From NCBI GenBank assembly GCA_934045075.1, contig OW203726.1, forward strand, positions 18,663,988 to 18,727,987: DNA of 64,000 bases. The letters are read 5' to 3'. A program made the translations under genes and the position numbers. Position 1 is the first letter of the stretch. The number at the start of each line of letters is the position of its first letter. This document shows positions 1 through 9,459 of this stretch, piece after piece. This stretch comes from Yponomeuta sedellus. Its lineage: Eukaryota; Arthropoda; Insecta; Lepidoptera; Yponomeutidae. The notes under the pieces were generated by a model that did not search any database, was not told the origin of the DNA, and saw nothing but the letters and a program-made list of their open reading frames with translations.

Positions 1-507
1 GCGGATATCTATAAATTAACAGAGGGGCTCGATGAAAAATTAAAGACTTTTTCAAAGGATGATTACTGCATCCTCCTGGTAGGCGAAGCAGATTTTGAAA
101 CAACGTTGGACTATACAGAAATCACCCGCTACCTAAGGACCACACTCTCGAGTATCAAACACACAAATATAATTATATGCCTTCCAACCTACAGACAACA
201 TGGGGACCAACATATTCTATATAATTGCAGAGCCGAACTTTTTAATAACCTTGTTTATCTGGATTGTGATACTCAGGCGTATGCACAAGTTTTTGACTCC
301 AATTTCTATTTGGATTATAATACTATGTTTGGCTATAGAACGGGCAAAATTAATACATTAGGGCTAACTACTCTTTTTCAAAATTTAAAAACGCAATACA
401 TTTGCCCAGTAGAGAGCTATATACAGCAAACCGAACAAAAAGATATCGAACAACACGAACATGTACCACAAAGCTACTCAAGCGTTTGTCAGCTTTTTCG
501 CGAATAA
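1..507 (+). pseudogene. Non-LTR retrotransposon ORF1, 3' part
   Basis: The frame is open from the first base of the window to a stop at 505-507, so this is the C-terminal part of a longer ORF whose start lies outside the window. The protein is hydrophilic and rich in Asn, Tyr and Thr, with stretches such as LYNCRAELFNNLVYLD and GKINTLGL. It carries no zinc knuckle in the visible part. Position is the main argument: 14 bases after the stop comes an ORF2-like start, followed by reverse transcriptase. I recall similar ORF1 C-termini in lepidopteran LINEs, but this is memory and not a search. A cellular gene is unlikely in this context. Confidence 0.6.
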
Positions 508-520
508 ATGCATCACGATT

Positions 521-563
521 ATGCACCAAAATATAGCTGGACTGATGGGATCTTCCAAAACAT
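521..563 (+). pseudogene. ORF2 5' stub of the same LINE
   Basis: An ATG at 521 opens MHQNIAGLMGSSK, which looks like the first residues of the LINE ORF2 endonuclease domain (a QN..GL motif close to the start is typical of these ORFs). The reading then fails within about 15 codons, and the sequence passes straight into the YADD region of the reverse transcriptase in another frame. The whole endonuclease and the N-terminal half of the RT are therefore missing. The junction falls near 556-565. Confidence 0.55.
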
Positions 564-1418
564 ATTGCACATCCTATGGTCCTATATGCTGATGACAGCA
601 CAGTGACAATTGAATGCAAAAATTATGACAATTATGAAAATACTATTAATGACGCTGTAAAAGATATTATAACTTGGCTTAATAATAACAACTTGATTAT
701 AAATATTGACAAAACTAAATATATTATTTTTTTTCAACGCGTTAATAAAGCTGAAAACATAAACGTTAATTACGAAGGATCCAAAATTGATTCAGTCGAT
801 ATAACTAAATTCCTCGGGTTAAAAATTGATAATAAACTTACATGGAAATATCAATGCGAAGCTGTGTGCCAACGACTAAGTTGCACGGCATACCTCTTAT
901 TTAAATTAGCACAAACACTTAATCGCAGGGCAGTGGTCACCGCATACCATGGTCTTGTAGCGTCGACTCTAAGATATGGAGTGATATTTTGGGGTAACTC
1001 TTCGCAACGTGAAACCGTATTTAAAGCACAGAACAGATGCATTCGTTCAATGTGTGGCCTTACGAGCAAAGAGAGTTGTAAATCAAGTTTCAAGTCGCTC
1101 AACATCCTTACATTCCCCTCTCTCTACATATATGAAACGGCCGTTTTCGTAAAAACAAATCCTGATCTCTTTGTAAAGGTTTCCCAAATTCGCCATGGAC
1201 CAATTCGGTCACAATACATTGATAAGCTCAGCCTTCCCAAAATGAAAACAGCTCTGATGTCAAAAAGCTTTTTCTGTATGGCACCAAAAATTTATAATAA
1301 ATTACCTAGCGAGATGAAAGATATGAATTCATCGAAATTTAAAAAAAAACTATGCCAATTTCTTATTGACAAATGTTATTATACTTTAGATGAATTTTTG
1401 AATGACGTTATTATATAA
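564..1418 (+). pseudogene. LINE reverse transcriptase, C-terminal half
   Basis: The frame carries the catalytic YADD motif at residues 4-7 counted from the ATG at 576, followed by the RT palm/thumb signature FLGLKID.KLTW and a long thumb/C-terminal region ending KKLCQFLIDKCYY. It stops at 1416-1418. About 285 codons are intact with no internal stop, so this copy is fairly young or its decay is limited. No RNase H domain follows. The fingers domain and the endonuclease are absent because of the deletion near 560, so the protein could not be active. The clade (Jockey/CR1-like) is inferred from the domain order only. Confidence 0.85.
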
Positions 1419-1673
1419 TTTATTGTAATACATTTTTGACATTTCTTTCATGACATTACTGTATGACATATAATTTTACCTAACTATTAACTATGACATT
1501 TCTAGATTGTGTATATTAAAAATTAAATCATTACTCCGTTCATTGTGCATGTGCATGCTTAAACATATTTGTATACCTACATTTGTTTTGGGTAGAACAT
1601 AGCGCTCTAAACTATACCGTAAGACCTTTATTGCAAACATACCTATGTTCACAAATAAATATATTGATTGATT
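1419..1673 (+). mobile_element. LINE 3' UTR with ATTG tail
   Basis: This AT-rich, non-coding stretch follows the RT stop and ends in aataaatatattgattgatt at about 1654-1673. A short ATTG repeat is the kind of 3' tail that several CR1/Jockey-like LINEs carry. The next base begins a different coding frame belonging to another LINE, so the tail marks the insertion junction. Confidence 0.6.
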
Positions 1674-1940
1674 AGTGCAGCGCTTAAAATTAAAAAAGCA
1701 ACACAGGCCCCTTCAAGCGACAAAAAATCCAAAAGGATTTTCAAAATTAAAGTACCTTACGTAAAAACCACCTTTGCCCAAAGATTCGGAAAGTTTTTAC
1801 ATCCATTTCTATATAACCGTATTTTAAAATTTTGTGACATAAGAGACAAAACATACCACGAGACAAAAACAATACTAAAGAGATGGTTACTCACACAAAC
1901 ATACCTAGATACTGAACAGTTACTACACACATCAATATGA
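1674..1940 (+). pseudogene. Second LINE, ORF2 C-terminus
   Basis: An 88-codon frame beginning SAALKIKKATQAP and containing VKTTFAQRFGKFLHPFLYNR and a final DTEQLLHTSI stops at 1938-1940. The block with FAQR, a Pro/Phe-rich strand, LYNR and a late TEQLL resembles the extreme C-terminus of lepidopteran LINE ORF2 proteins. It begins exactly at the tail of the preceding LINE, so the first LINE probably landed in this one. No catalytic motif remains. Confidence 0.55.
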
Positions 1941-2098
1941 CACATCATTTACCTAAACATAAAAACCCACAATACTACATATAAACTACATACTACACCT
2001 TTATGCATACACCTTAGGTAACTGTATATAACTTTATATATTTATTCATATTCATATGCACCTTAATTCATTTATTATCATTGTATATATTTAATTAT
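1941..2098 (+). other. AT-rich 3' UTR of second LINE
   Basis: Non-coding AT-rich sequence between the ORF2 stop and the next SINE. It is probably the 3' UTR of the second LINE; I see no distinct tail. Confidence 0.3.
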
Positions 2099-2099
2099 A

Positions 2100-2450
2100 C
2101 AGCGGTGGTAGCTCAGTGGGTAGAACCATAGACTGGCAAGCGAGAGCCCCAGGTTCGATCGAGTGCGGGCATGTACCAATGACTTTGTTTAATTTCAAAG
2201 TTACGTACATTTGCGAATTTGCACTCGCAATACCACACGCTAACTGTGAAGGAAAACATCGTGAGGAAACCCGCGGCTTGGTTGGCTCCGCACGTATTGA
2301 CTAGTCTTTCCTGTGGGCTAGGCCGACTAAGCTGTCAGGATGGTATAGGTGCTGGGCAAGCCTACACCATCTATAAAACCATGACCCAGGCACTACAGCG
2401 TCGGAGTGGTCCCTTCACCCATCTAGTGTGAGTGAAGATACCACTGGACG
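2100..2450 (+). mobile_element. S1 SINE (tRNA-derived)
   Basis: The head carries a pol III A box (TAGCTCAGTGG, from 2109) and a B box (GGTTCGATCGAG, from 2152). The body includes gtgaaggaaaacatcgtgag, and the tail (gtcaggatggtataggtgct ... cccttcaccc) is the S1-specific 3' region. It is close to full length. Other S1 copies lie at 21990, 57822, 58390 and 59731. No clear target duplication was found. Confidence 0.75.
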
Positions 2451-2597
2451 CTGTATAAATCATCTCATTAAGTAGATGCAAAAAGGCCAATATATATATA
2501 TTTAAGTATCCCCTTTACTTTTATACACAATGGCTTTTCTCAATAACGAGAAAAATGTAATAATTTAGTTTCTTTTAGTTTATAGCTTTAGTTTAAC

Positions 2598-2840
2598 TAA
2601 AATATTAAATTACACTATTTTTATTTTTAATGCACTAACCCGTGCTAAGGAACAAATTTAAAACACGTAACACGTACGTAATACAGAGAATATTGTAAAG
2701 AGGTTCGAAATTTCACTGATGCCGTGAGTCGCCCATTGGCTCAATTGGTAGAGCGCTGGTACGGATAGCCAGAGGTTGCGGGTTCGAATCCCGGCATGGG
2801 TGAAATTTTTAGCCTCTAAATAGGTTTTTAAAATATTAAA
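2598..2840 (+). mobile_element. T1 element, inverted form, with 12-bp TSD
   Basis: The copy begins with a short inverted piece (2610-2660) matching the reverse complement of the T1 3' tail (tgcactaacccgtgctaagg). It then continues in the forward direction through ttcgaaatttcactgatgcc, a tRNA-like head with A box (TGGCTCAATTGG, 2736) and B box (GGTTCGAATCC, 2780), and the tail agcctctaaataggttttta. Both ends are bounded by the 12-bp repeat TAAAATATTAAA (2598-2609 and 2829-2840). The repeat is AT-rich, but other T1 copies show duplications of the same length. Confidence 0.75.
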
Positions 2841-3074
2841 ATTTAATCTAAATTTTTGTGCAACTCCCTTCCTGCCTCAGTGGCACTTTCTACTACTAGA
2901 AATTCACAAACGGGAGCCCACGATACAGGATATACCTAGTGTGGGGCCCACCAGACACTGTACACTGCCAATTACCGTTTACTTTACTTTAAGCCGCTTT
3001 GGAGCACCAATTAGCGCCACCGATGGAATAAAATTGGAAACTAGTTTTATAATATAGTTTTATAACACAACATT
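2841..3074. other. No recognised feature
   Basis: Mixed-composition sequence with no ORF, repeat match or structure I can support. Confidence 0.3.
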
Positions 3075-3078
3075 TAGT

Positions 3079-3246
3079 ATTTTCTAAGGGTAACACGAGC
3101 GCTAGACGTGATAAAAACTGGTTTTACACGGATTTTACTTGTTTATTTTACATTTTTATAATTTTCCGACGTTTCGGCACTTTTTCAAGTACCGTGGTCT
3201 CGGAAGACCGATACCCCTTAAAAAGTACTTGAAAAAGTGCCGAAAC
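3079..3246 (+). repeat. J1 dispersed repeat ending in a perfect hairpin
   Basis: It shares tattttctaaggttaacacg-like and cgtttcggcac motifs with 14787-14932, which lies in the opposite orientation. The last part is a perfect 22-bp inverted repeat (3171-3192 against 3225-3246, starting GTTTCGGCAC) around a 32-nt loop holding a smaller GGTCT/AGACC hairpin. The repeat thus ends in a reversed copy of itself. Confidence 0.6.
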
Positions 3247-3310
3247 AGCTTTTATAACATAACATTTACAAACATCTGTAACTACAGATGTATGTAAATG
3301 TACTTTGCGT

Positions 3311-3474
3311 TTGATCCCACACTAGGTTAATCTGTGTCGTGGGAACCAGAAACAACGACATCACAAACATGTAAACATCCAAGACCTGGGGTTTTTTTTG
3401 TCCACAGCCGGGGTTCGAACCCGAGACCTCTTGCATGGTAGGCATATGTGCTACCGCTGCACCGCAGAGGTCGT
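3311..3474 (-). mobile_element. S3 SINE
   Basis: On the minus strand this reads head to tail. The tRNA-like head has an A box at the 3474 end and a B box (GGTTCGAAC, reverse of 3412-3420), then a T run, the body catgtttgtgatgtcgttgt and the stretch cccacgaca. It is truncated in its 3' tail near 3311. Confidence 0.75.
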
Positions 3475-3799
3475 CGTAAATATTTTTTTCTCAAACAGTA
3501 AACACTTACTAATGAACACCGTACAAGCCTGGTATCGTTACACAGTGTTTTGTTCACGTCATTTAAATGTAATTTTCAGTTGGAAGAAAAGAGACAAAAC
3601 ACTGCATAGTTATACAATACTTACACCAAGTTTATTAGTAAGGCTGTTAAAATCTTAACCACTATGACCACTATTTTTAGAATCTGCAGTCTAGAATCTA
3701 GTATTAGAACTAGATGTCCGCCAAAACGGTATTTTTTAGCGGAAATCGATTAAGGCCCTAGGATCTTAATACAACGTTCTAGGCTTTATGTTCTAAAAA
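3475..3799. other. No recognised feature
   Basis: AT-rich sequence. A weak palindromic stretch (tctagaatctagtattagaactaga) lies near 3690. Nothing else can be supported. Confidence 0.3.
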
Positions 3800-4032
3800 T
3801 ACATACATACATAACCTCACGCCTGTATCCCAGAGCGGTAGGCAGAGACCAGGGACTGCCACTTGCCACGGTCCTGACAGATCACCTTCGCTTCTTCAAC
3901 GTTCATAAGTCGTTACATGCATGCACGCCGGTTCCGGGTACTTTTTATCTTTCCTTTTGCTAATACATACCCTGTTTGGTCAATGTATGTCCGCCTGGGA
4001 CGTCCCTTAGCAGCCCTTCCACTCACATTCTA
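3800..4032 (-). mobile_element. RTE-type LINE 3' end
   Basis: On the minus strand the sequence encodes decayed pieces of an RTE C-terminus ([14 protein letters not shown], then a DRGKWQSLVSAYPSG-like end) and finishes in the short ATGT tail at 3800-3813. It is 5'-truncated near 4032. Better copies lie at 19043, 20491 and 37264. Confidence 0.75.
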
Positions 4033-4370
4033 AAAAAATTAATAGTGATCACAGATATTAAGATTTTTGACATTTACTTTTAAAAAAACCGTTTTACAAA
4101 CCAAGTTTTTATTCCATTATTGGCGCTAGTTAGCCCCCCTTAATATTAAGGGTGCTGCATTTATTAGGAATATACATACCTGTTTTGTAGTCTGTGTCTT
4201 ATAGAAGACAGATAAAATGAAAAGGAGAGAAATGCAAAGTATTCCCATATTAATGCGACTTGCTGCTCTCGTAATCTGTTAATCGCTCCATTTACGAGCA
4301 CCAAAAATTCCTAGACATTTCCACTTTGGTCGTGCATACAGAGTCTCTGGTTTAATATTCCCTGTGGCTC
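4033..4370. other. No recognised feature
   Basis: No ORF or family match that I can support. Confidence 0.3.
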
Positions 4371-4497
4371 ATTCAAGCTTATGGTGCGTTTAGACTGAAC
4401 AATTTGTTTTATCAGTTCGGTACTTATACTTATAATTTTATTTAAATACCGAACTCATAAAAAAGTTGTTTAGCCTAAACGCACCATAAGCTTGAAT
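4371..4497. mobile_element. Hairpin MITE
   Basis: Perfect 23-bp terminal inverted repeats begin ATTCAAGCTTATGGTGCG (4371-4393) and end at 4497. Inner arms (AGTTCGGTA and TACCGAACT) extend the fold toward the centre, so the 127-bp element is almost one hairpin with no coding capacity. I could not fix the target duplication. Confidence 0.75.
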
Positions 4498-4541
4498 ATT
4501 ATAAAAAAAAAATTTTAATCGTTAAAATCTAACAGTTTTTA

Positions 4542-4742
4542 CAGATTATATTCTTTTGATTGCAATAACCCGTGCTTAGGACAATTAAAAAAAAAAACTA
4601 TTTATAAATATGAAACCCGCGTCCTCTGCCTATCCGTGCCAGCGCTCTTCCAACTGAGCTAATGGGCGACTCACCGGCATCAGTGAAATTTTGGCCCTCT
4701 TTACAATATTCTCTGTATTACGTACAAGCAACGGCAGATTAT
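4542..4742 (-). mobile_element. T1 element, single unit
   Basis: The minus strand carries the T1 tRNA-like head (A box region at 4652-4663), the ttcactgatgcc leader and the tail with cgggttattgcaatc. CAGATTAT occurs at both edges (4542-4549 and 4735-4742) and is a candidate 8-bp target duplication. The B box is degraded (gtttcat in place of gtttcga). Confidence 0.7.
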
Positions 4743-4935
4743 TATAAAAAAAAATGGAAGGGAAAGAGAAGGAAAAATATAATGTCATCGCTGTACAACA
4801 TCCGGACCGGTGTTGAGTCCGCGGAAAAAAAATGGTCAGAGTTTCACTGAAGCTCAAATTGTTGCAAAGAGCGACTGTCAACCTCCAGTAACGGAGGCAA
4901 AAATAAGAATAAAACGCTGAATAGAATAAAACTTG

Positions 4936-5115
4936 AAGTTTCAGTAGCAATACCACTCGCAAACGGTGAAAGAAAATATCGAGAGGAAACCTGAGTGTCT
5001 GAATTCACATACATTGGCGCCTACCCACTACGCTAGGACCTCGTGGTAATTAAACCCATACTCTCTCCTTGAGAGAAAGCCCTGCAGTGGAACGTGTATA
5101 GGCTACATAAAAAAG
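4936..5115 (+). mobile_element. SE SINE, body and tail
   Basis: It contains the SE body (cggtgaaagaaaatatcgag) and the 3' tail with a CTCTCTC/GAGAGA short hairpin, ctgcagtgg and ggctacataaaaaa. The tRNA head is missing (5' truncation). Confidence 0.7.
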
Positions 5116-5268
5116 GTAAAAATTTCAATATTTCTGTATTGCATCGACTACCCGTCTCTAATTTCTTTCTTGTCTCCGTCTACGGTTGAAAGAAAGAAAG
5201 AAAACATTTATTTAAATTGCCACGAATGCACACACATAAAAAAATACACAGTAATGGGGAAGATGAAC

Positions 5269-5376
5269 ATCAATTAGGAATTTAAAAACCTATTTAGAGG
5301 CTAAAAATTTTTTTTAAATTTGTTCCTTAGCACGGGTTAGTGCATTAAAAATAAAAATAGTATAATCAATTAGGAA
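5269..5376 (-). mobile_element. T1 mini-copy (ends only) with 12-bp TSD
   Basis: Only the two T1 ends remain: aaacctatttagaggctaaa joined directly to ccttagcacgggttagtgca. The tRNA-like centre is deleted. The 12-bp repeat ATCAATTAGGAA flanks both sides (5269-5280 and 5365-5376). It is the reverse of the end structure seen at 2610-2828. Confidence 0.75.
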
Positions 5377-6289
5377 GTAAAAAAAAACAGTAAAATCTTC
5401 TAACAAGCTATTGTGCCTCCGTGGCAAGAAAAAAAATGTCACCAACTCAGCATGCATTGCTGGTGTGTGCTGCGAATAACACATCACCAGCAAAACTGAT
5501 TTTCAGTTGGGACCGGTTTTTTTTTGTTCCCCGCTACCCGGTACAATATACAATAATAATAATACAATACATATTATGGACAATACAATAATAATTGCAC
5601 ATTATAAATATAGTAAAAATACTCCTACATACAAATAAATTAAAAAAACATAACTAGCAGATATATAAATCCCACAATACATAAACCTGATGATGGTTGC
5701 CTGGAAAAAAATTCTTTTAGTACTAAGGCCACCATTTGTACTATATTTTTATATAATTTCTGTTAATATAATTTCTGTGTACAATAAATAATATTCTATC
5801 TATCTAAAGTTCACCTACAGAGAGATTTTCGGGAGATGTAAATGTACCACGAAAGGGACACCCTGTTGGGTACGTAATGGTCGACAAGGCACGTATAGTG
5901 GCGGAGTCCCATTACAGCTATAAATCAATACCTCACTGAGCTTCCCCTAAAGTGGGCTCTGAAGGGCTTGCTCCAAACCCTTTTCTATTGAGACTTCTCT
6001 TAGAAGACAATTCCTGTTTAAACCACGTTGGAAAATTGTCACTGAGCAACAATAGGAAGTAGTATATATATACATGTGATAATTTTAGACGGATTGATGA
6101 TAGATAATATTTAGATATATAGATAGAGAACCTATCGTACCTACTTTATTTAGGTGGAACATACCTACGTAAATACAAATAAAGTAGATATTTGTATATT
6201 TCGTACTCGTAGAATACCATTCCTATTTAAACCAAAATAGAAAATTGCCACTGAGCAACGATAGTGGTAGTGGGCGGGGCACATAGCTC
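5377..6289. other. Unassigned, with a 54-bp direct repeat
   Basis: No genes were found. A segment at 6010-6063 (attcctgtttaaaccacg ... actgagcaac) recurs imperfectly at 6219-6276. An AATAAT-rich tail-like stretch lies at 5543-5590 and an AT-rich stretch around 6060-6130. Confidence 0.4.
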
Positions 6290-6470
6290 GAAAAACTGAT
6301 GGCCGTTAGGGCGATCACAGACCAGACGGCGCAGTGTGGAGAGGCCCTCCCGAGATGGTCTGCGACCTGCTTACGGTAGCGAAGAGTCGCTGGATGCGAA
6401 CGGCCCAAGACCGTGAGGCTAGGCGCATGCTGAGACCAAGCGACGCAGCACAGCGCAGCGCAGATTTTGT
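6290..6470 (+). pseudogene. LINE ORF2 C-terminal fragment
   Basis: In frame from 6334, GPPEMVCDLLTVAKSRWMRT and AQDREARRML match the pattern GRPP.RW.DDL..VAGS.WM..AQDR found near the end of many lepidopteran LINE ORF2 proteins. It is 5'-truncated, and the usual closing LGEAYVQQW block is missing. The frame runs on into unrelated sequence. Confidence 0.6.
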
Positions 6471-7185
6471 AAAGCATATGTGCTACGTACGCTGCGGCGC
6501 AGGCACATGTGACAGACATTTGTCTGCTCTGCTCTGCGTCTCGTTGTAGTGCCAGCACAGATTTCTGCGCGACGCGTGCACGTCGAGGCGTGTTTACTAA
6601 CAATTTTGTTGCAATGACAAAATATTTAATTGAATTAGTTCGCTGTGAACCTTGTCTGTATGATACAAATTCAGACTATTCAACAAAGACATTGAAAGAG
6701 TTATTATGTGTGAGAATTCAAGAATCAGGAATTCAGAAGGGGCCTATGTCTGCATCAACTGCCCTGTTCTGTACTGAACCGTGCTGTGCTGTACTGCGTC
6801 GCCTGCATTTCAACATGCGCCTAGCCTGATGCTTGGAAAGCCGTAAGGGCCGCCTTCATCCTGCTGTGGGCGTCAAAAGACTGACGAAGATGATGATAAT
6901 CAATGGGAAATAGCTTGTACAATGCGATAATTATAGACTGATGGATAGATATTTAATTTATTATTTTTGTAACGGATTGGCGGCCAAGAACCGGATGGTC
7001 AGTGGGTAAACCGATAACCGGATGGTCGGATGTTGGTTAGACCGGAGATTTCCGCATTTAGTCTTATAGAGGAATATTAACATTTGAGACACCTGAGTTG
7101 CCTCACTTTGTTTTCCTTCACAGTTAGCGAATGTTATGGCTACTATATATAATTTCACAAATTTACTTAGATAACAAAAACAAAG
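6471..7185. other. Mostly unassigned; SE fragment at 7080-7140
   Basis: 6471-6960 shows no family I can name. 7080-7140 on the minus strand matches part of SE (aggtgtctcaaatg, ccttcacagttagcg region). Confidence 0.4.
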
Positions 7186-7353
7186 AGGTAGAAGACTTCC
7201 ACCAACCACCTGGTGGGCCACGGTAGCAAAGGACTTGGGGCCAGTCCAGTAGAGTGAGCGGACAGCCCAGGACAGAAAATCCTGGAGTAAAAGAAAGAGG
7301 AGAGCCGACCCCAAATAATGGGATGAGGCAAAGACAAAGAAAAAGACTTAGAA
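7186..7353 (+). pseudogene. LINE ORF2 C-terminus, decayed
   Basis: The plus frame gives RRLPPTTWWATVAKDLGPVQ, a stop, SERTAQDRKSWSKRKRRADP, a stop, then WDEAKTKKKT. This is the order PTTWW ... AQDR..W ... RADP.. WDEAK seen at the end of RTE-like ORF2 proteins. Two in-frame stops show it is dead. Confidence 0.6.
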
Positions 7354-7631
7354 AACAAATTATTTTTATTTTACTTTTTTCAATTACAGAGATTAGAACC
7401 CACGAGCTCCTGATTGAAAAGTAGGCCCGCTTGATAGTCAGACAACGGGATCAAGTCGTCAAAAGGCTCGTGGGTGCGAATGACGAGTTGCCATTTCAAG
7501 TAATAAGTATGAAATAAGGTAGGTAAGTGATAAAGTTCAATTTATCCATGGCAATAGTAGACCACTGACTGGTAAAGGGTATATAAACATATGCGTGCAT
7601 GCAGTGACTAAAGTGACTAACATATGGTTTG

Positions 7632-7893
7632 TTGATGAAGCGAAAGAGCTTTGACAGGATCGTGGCAAATGGCAAACATTTAGTTGAGTGTCATAAAATT
7701 GTAATTCGTAGTTTATTATGACAATTCGAGGTACATTGTCTAGCGAAGTCTACTTGTTAAACCGTGGGTTAAGCAACTATGCAATGTACGTCAAACAGTC
7801 ATAGTAAACCATGTAATGTAGTTTTAGGAACCGGCTTCCGATCTCTGCCTACCCATCTAAGATACAGGCATGAGTTCTGTATGTGTATGTGTG
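7632..7893 (+). mobile_element. RTE 3' end split by a ~145-bp insertion
   Basis: 7632-7682 (gttgatgaagcgaaag ... gatcgtggcaa) and 7828-7893 (gatctctgcctaccc ... acaggcatgag plus a TGTATG tail) are consecutive parts of the RTE 3' end. The 7683-7827 sequence between them is foreign to the family. I found no clear target duplication around it. Confidence 0.55.
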
Positions 7894-8176
7894 TTTCTCT
7901 AAGTATTTCTGACGCACTAACTACCTACACCGTCAGTATGTATTCTTTCATACTTCACTGGCTATAAAAACTGATGCGGTGAATAAATAAAATGTTACGA
8001 AGATTAGAAAGCCAAATAAAAGCTCTATCTAGTATCACAACGTGGCCCTAAAGCCGCGTGTAGACTAAATGCATTGCTTGTCCCGTCCGCAGTACGGTCA
8101 CGTGCACTAACATGTATGCACTTCAGTACCTACCTTATCAAAGTCAAAATAGTGAATTTCTCATATTATATTATCA

Positions 8177-8404
8177 GGTGTAGTGGTGTATCAGACAGAT
8201 TTAGGCTACTGCCTACCTCACCGCGTGAGCCCGTGTGTCGTCGCAGACTGTGCGAGCGAGAGAGCGTCACAGCATACTGGTTCAACAAACTACTAACTGC
8301 GATCTTGTAATATTGTATATTAGTAGGATATTTGTAAATAAATTCATGGTATTATAAATCGACTAGTTATTTTATTAAGGACTAGTCACCTTCCAATCCC
8401 TACA
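8177..8404 (+). mobile_element. Long terminal repeat of an LTR retrotransposon
   Basis: The 228-bp segment begins TGTAG and ends CTACA, the short inverted ends expected of an LTR. A primer-binding site and a gag start follow at once. A TATA-like stretch and an aataaa signal (8337-8342) fit internal promoter and polyadenylation roles. Confidence 0.7.
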
Positions 8405-8621
8405 GTGGTGACCCCGACTAAAACACGCAACCATGTCCGACTCAGAGGTAGAAAGCGCCCAGGCTACCCCAGTACCCTCGCCGAGAGCACCACCAGCTGC
8501 CCCCGAAGCTGGACCATCACATCCACGGCCGCCGCATACCAACAAGGAAGTTGCGGGAGTATCCATATCCCTGACGATACCATCATTTTGGCTAGAAGAG
8601 GTTAATATGATAAGGTTCTAA
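8405..8621 (+). pseudogene. PBS and truncated gag of an LTR retrotransposon
   Basis: Just after the LTR lies tggtgaccccgac (8406-8418), a typical primer-binding site complementary to a tRNA 3' end. The ATG at 8433 opens MSDSEVESAQATPVPSPRAP, a Pro/Ala-rich leader, then ISLTIPSFWLEEVNMIRF and a stop at 8619-8621. The P.FW.EE motif is characteristic of the start of insect Gypsy-type gag proteins. The rest of gag, pol and the second LTR are gone, so this is a 5' remnant. Confidence 0.7.
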
Positions 8622-8894
8622 CGTTTTTACATGTTAGTGTACGCCACTGTGTATCTTATATATACATAAGAGAGGACAAGTAACTAAACGGCAAGTTAGA
8701 AAAGTGACATGTTAGGAAAGAGTCAATTAAAAAAAAGAAAGGAGTAAAGAGATGGCAAGTTAAAAAAGAGACGAGTTTGGAAAGAGTCGAGCTTAAGAAA
8801 ATATCAAAGTTGTCCAGAGGGATTCTACTGCACGTGTGTACGTGTATGCACTGAACTCCTAAACAGCTGGACAGATTTGAATATATTTTTTTGT
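8622..8894. other. Purine-rich degenerate repeats
   Basis: 8660-8805 consists of loosely repeated aagttagaaaagtgacatgt / gaaagagtc units, probably an eroded short tandem repeat. No ORF was found. Confidence 0.4.
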
Positions 8895-9062
8895 ATGTGT
8901 TTGGTGGGGTGGACAGTAGAACGCCACCTGTAGTACAATTCCACCAAACTACGATCCCCGACCCGCATGCCCAGCGTGGGGAATATGGGCATTACCCCCT
9001 ATGATAGCACAACGTGGCGCTCTTTAGGGCTATGTCCAGCAGTGGACTAGTAGTAGCCTGAC
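8895..9062 (+). mobile_element. SG repeat
   Basis: It contains the SG core (ccgcatgcccagcgtgggga, gggcattaccccc, gctatgtccagcagtggact) and ends in gcctgacgacg. It is 5'-truncated. Similar GTTTGG..TGG strings sit on either side, but I could not define an exact duplication. Confidence 0.7.
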
Positions 9063-9459
9063 GACGTATACGTTTGGGTGGCGGCATGAATGGTTTAGAT
9101 TGACAGATCAGTCCGGCAGGTGGCTTTGCATACAGAATAACGTCAGTTGGGTCCGCTATTTTTGTATAAAAGTGAATTAGTAAGACGACTCTACCTTTCG
9201 CGCCCTCGCTCCACGGCCTTTCTGTATGGCTGAGGCCTTAGGGCCTTGACGATATTACAGCCCCGTCTTCGAGGCACTAACTCGGCAAAAGACCTACAAC
9301 ATCCTAACGTAGCCATGAATGTAATGGCTTTTCAAGTTTATGTCGCAAGCAAATCTGTTTCTAGTCTGCACATTTTTACGAGGCACACAAAAAGAGTTTT
9401 AAGGTCTTTGGTCAGCTGAAACAGTTTCCGATAAAATAGGGCCTGTTTTTCTTGAATAC
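9063..9459. other. No recognised feature
   Basis: No ORF or recognised repeat. Confidence 0.3.

Noticed and set aside
2730..2805. Possible genuine tRNA gene in T1
   Set aside because: The cloverleaf arms can be drawn, but the same head recurs with the same leader and tail in many copies. The anticodon loop lacks the conserved T33. It is an element, not a gene.
6334..6829. Two overlapping plus frames as a host gene
   Set aside because: The first half matches a LINE ORF2 C-terminus; the second frame has no motif and is not continuous with it.
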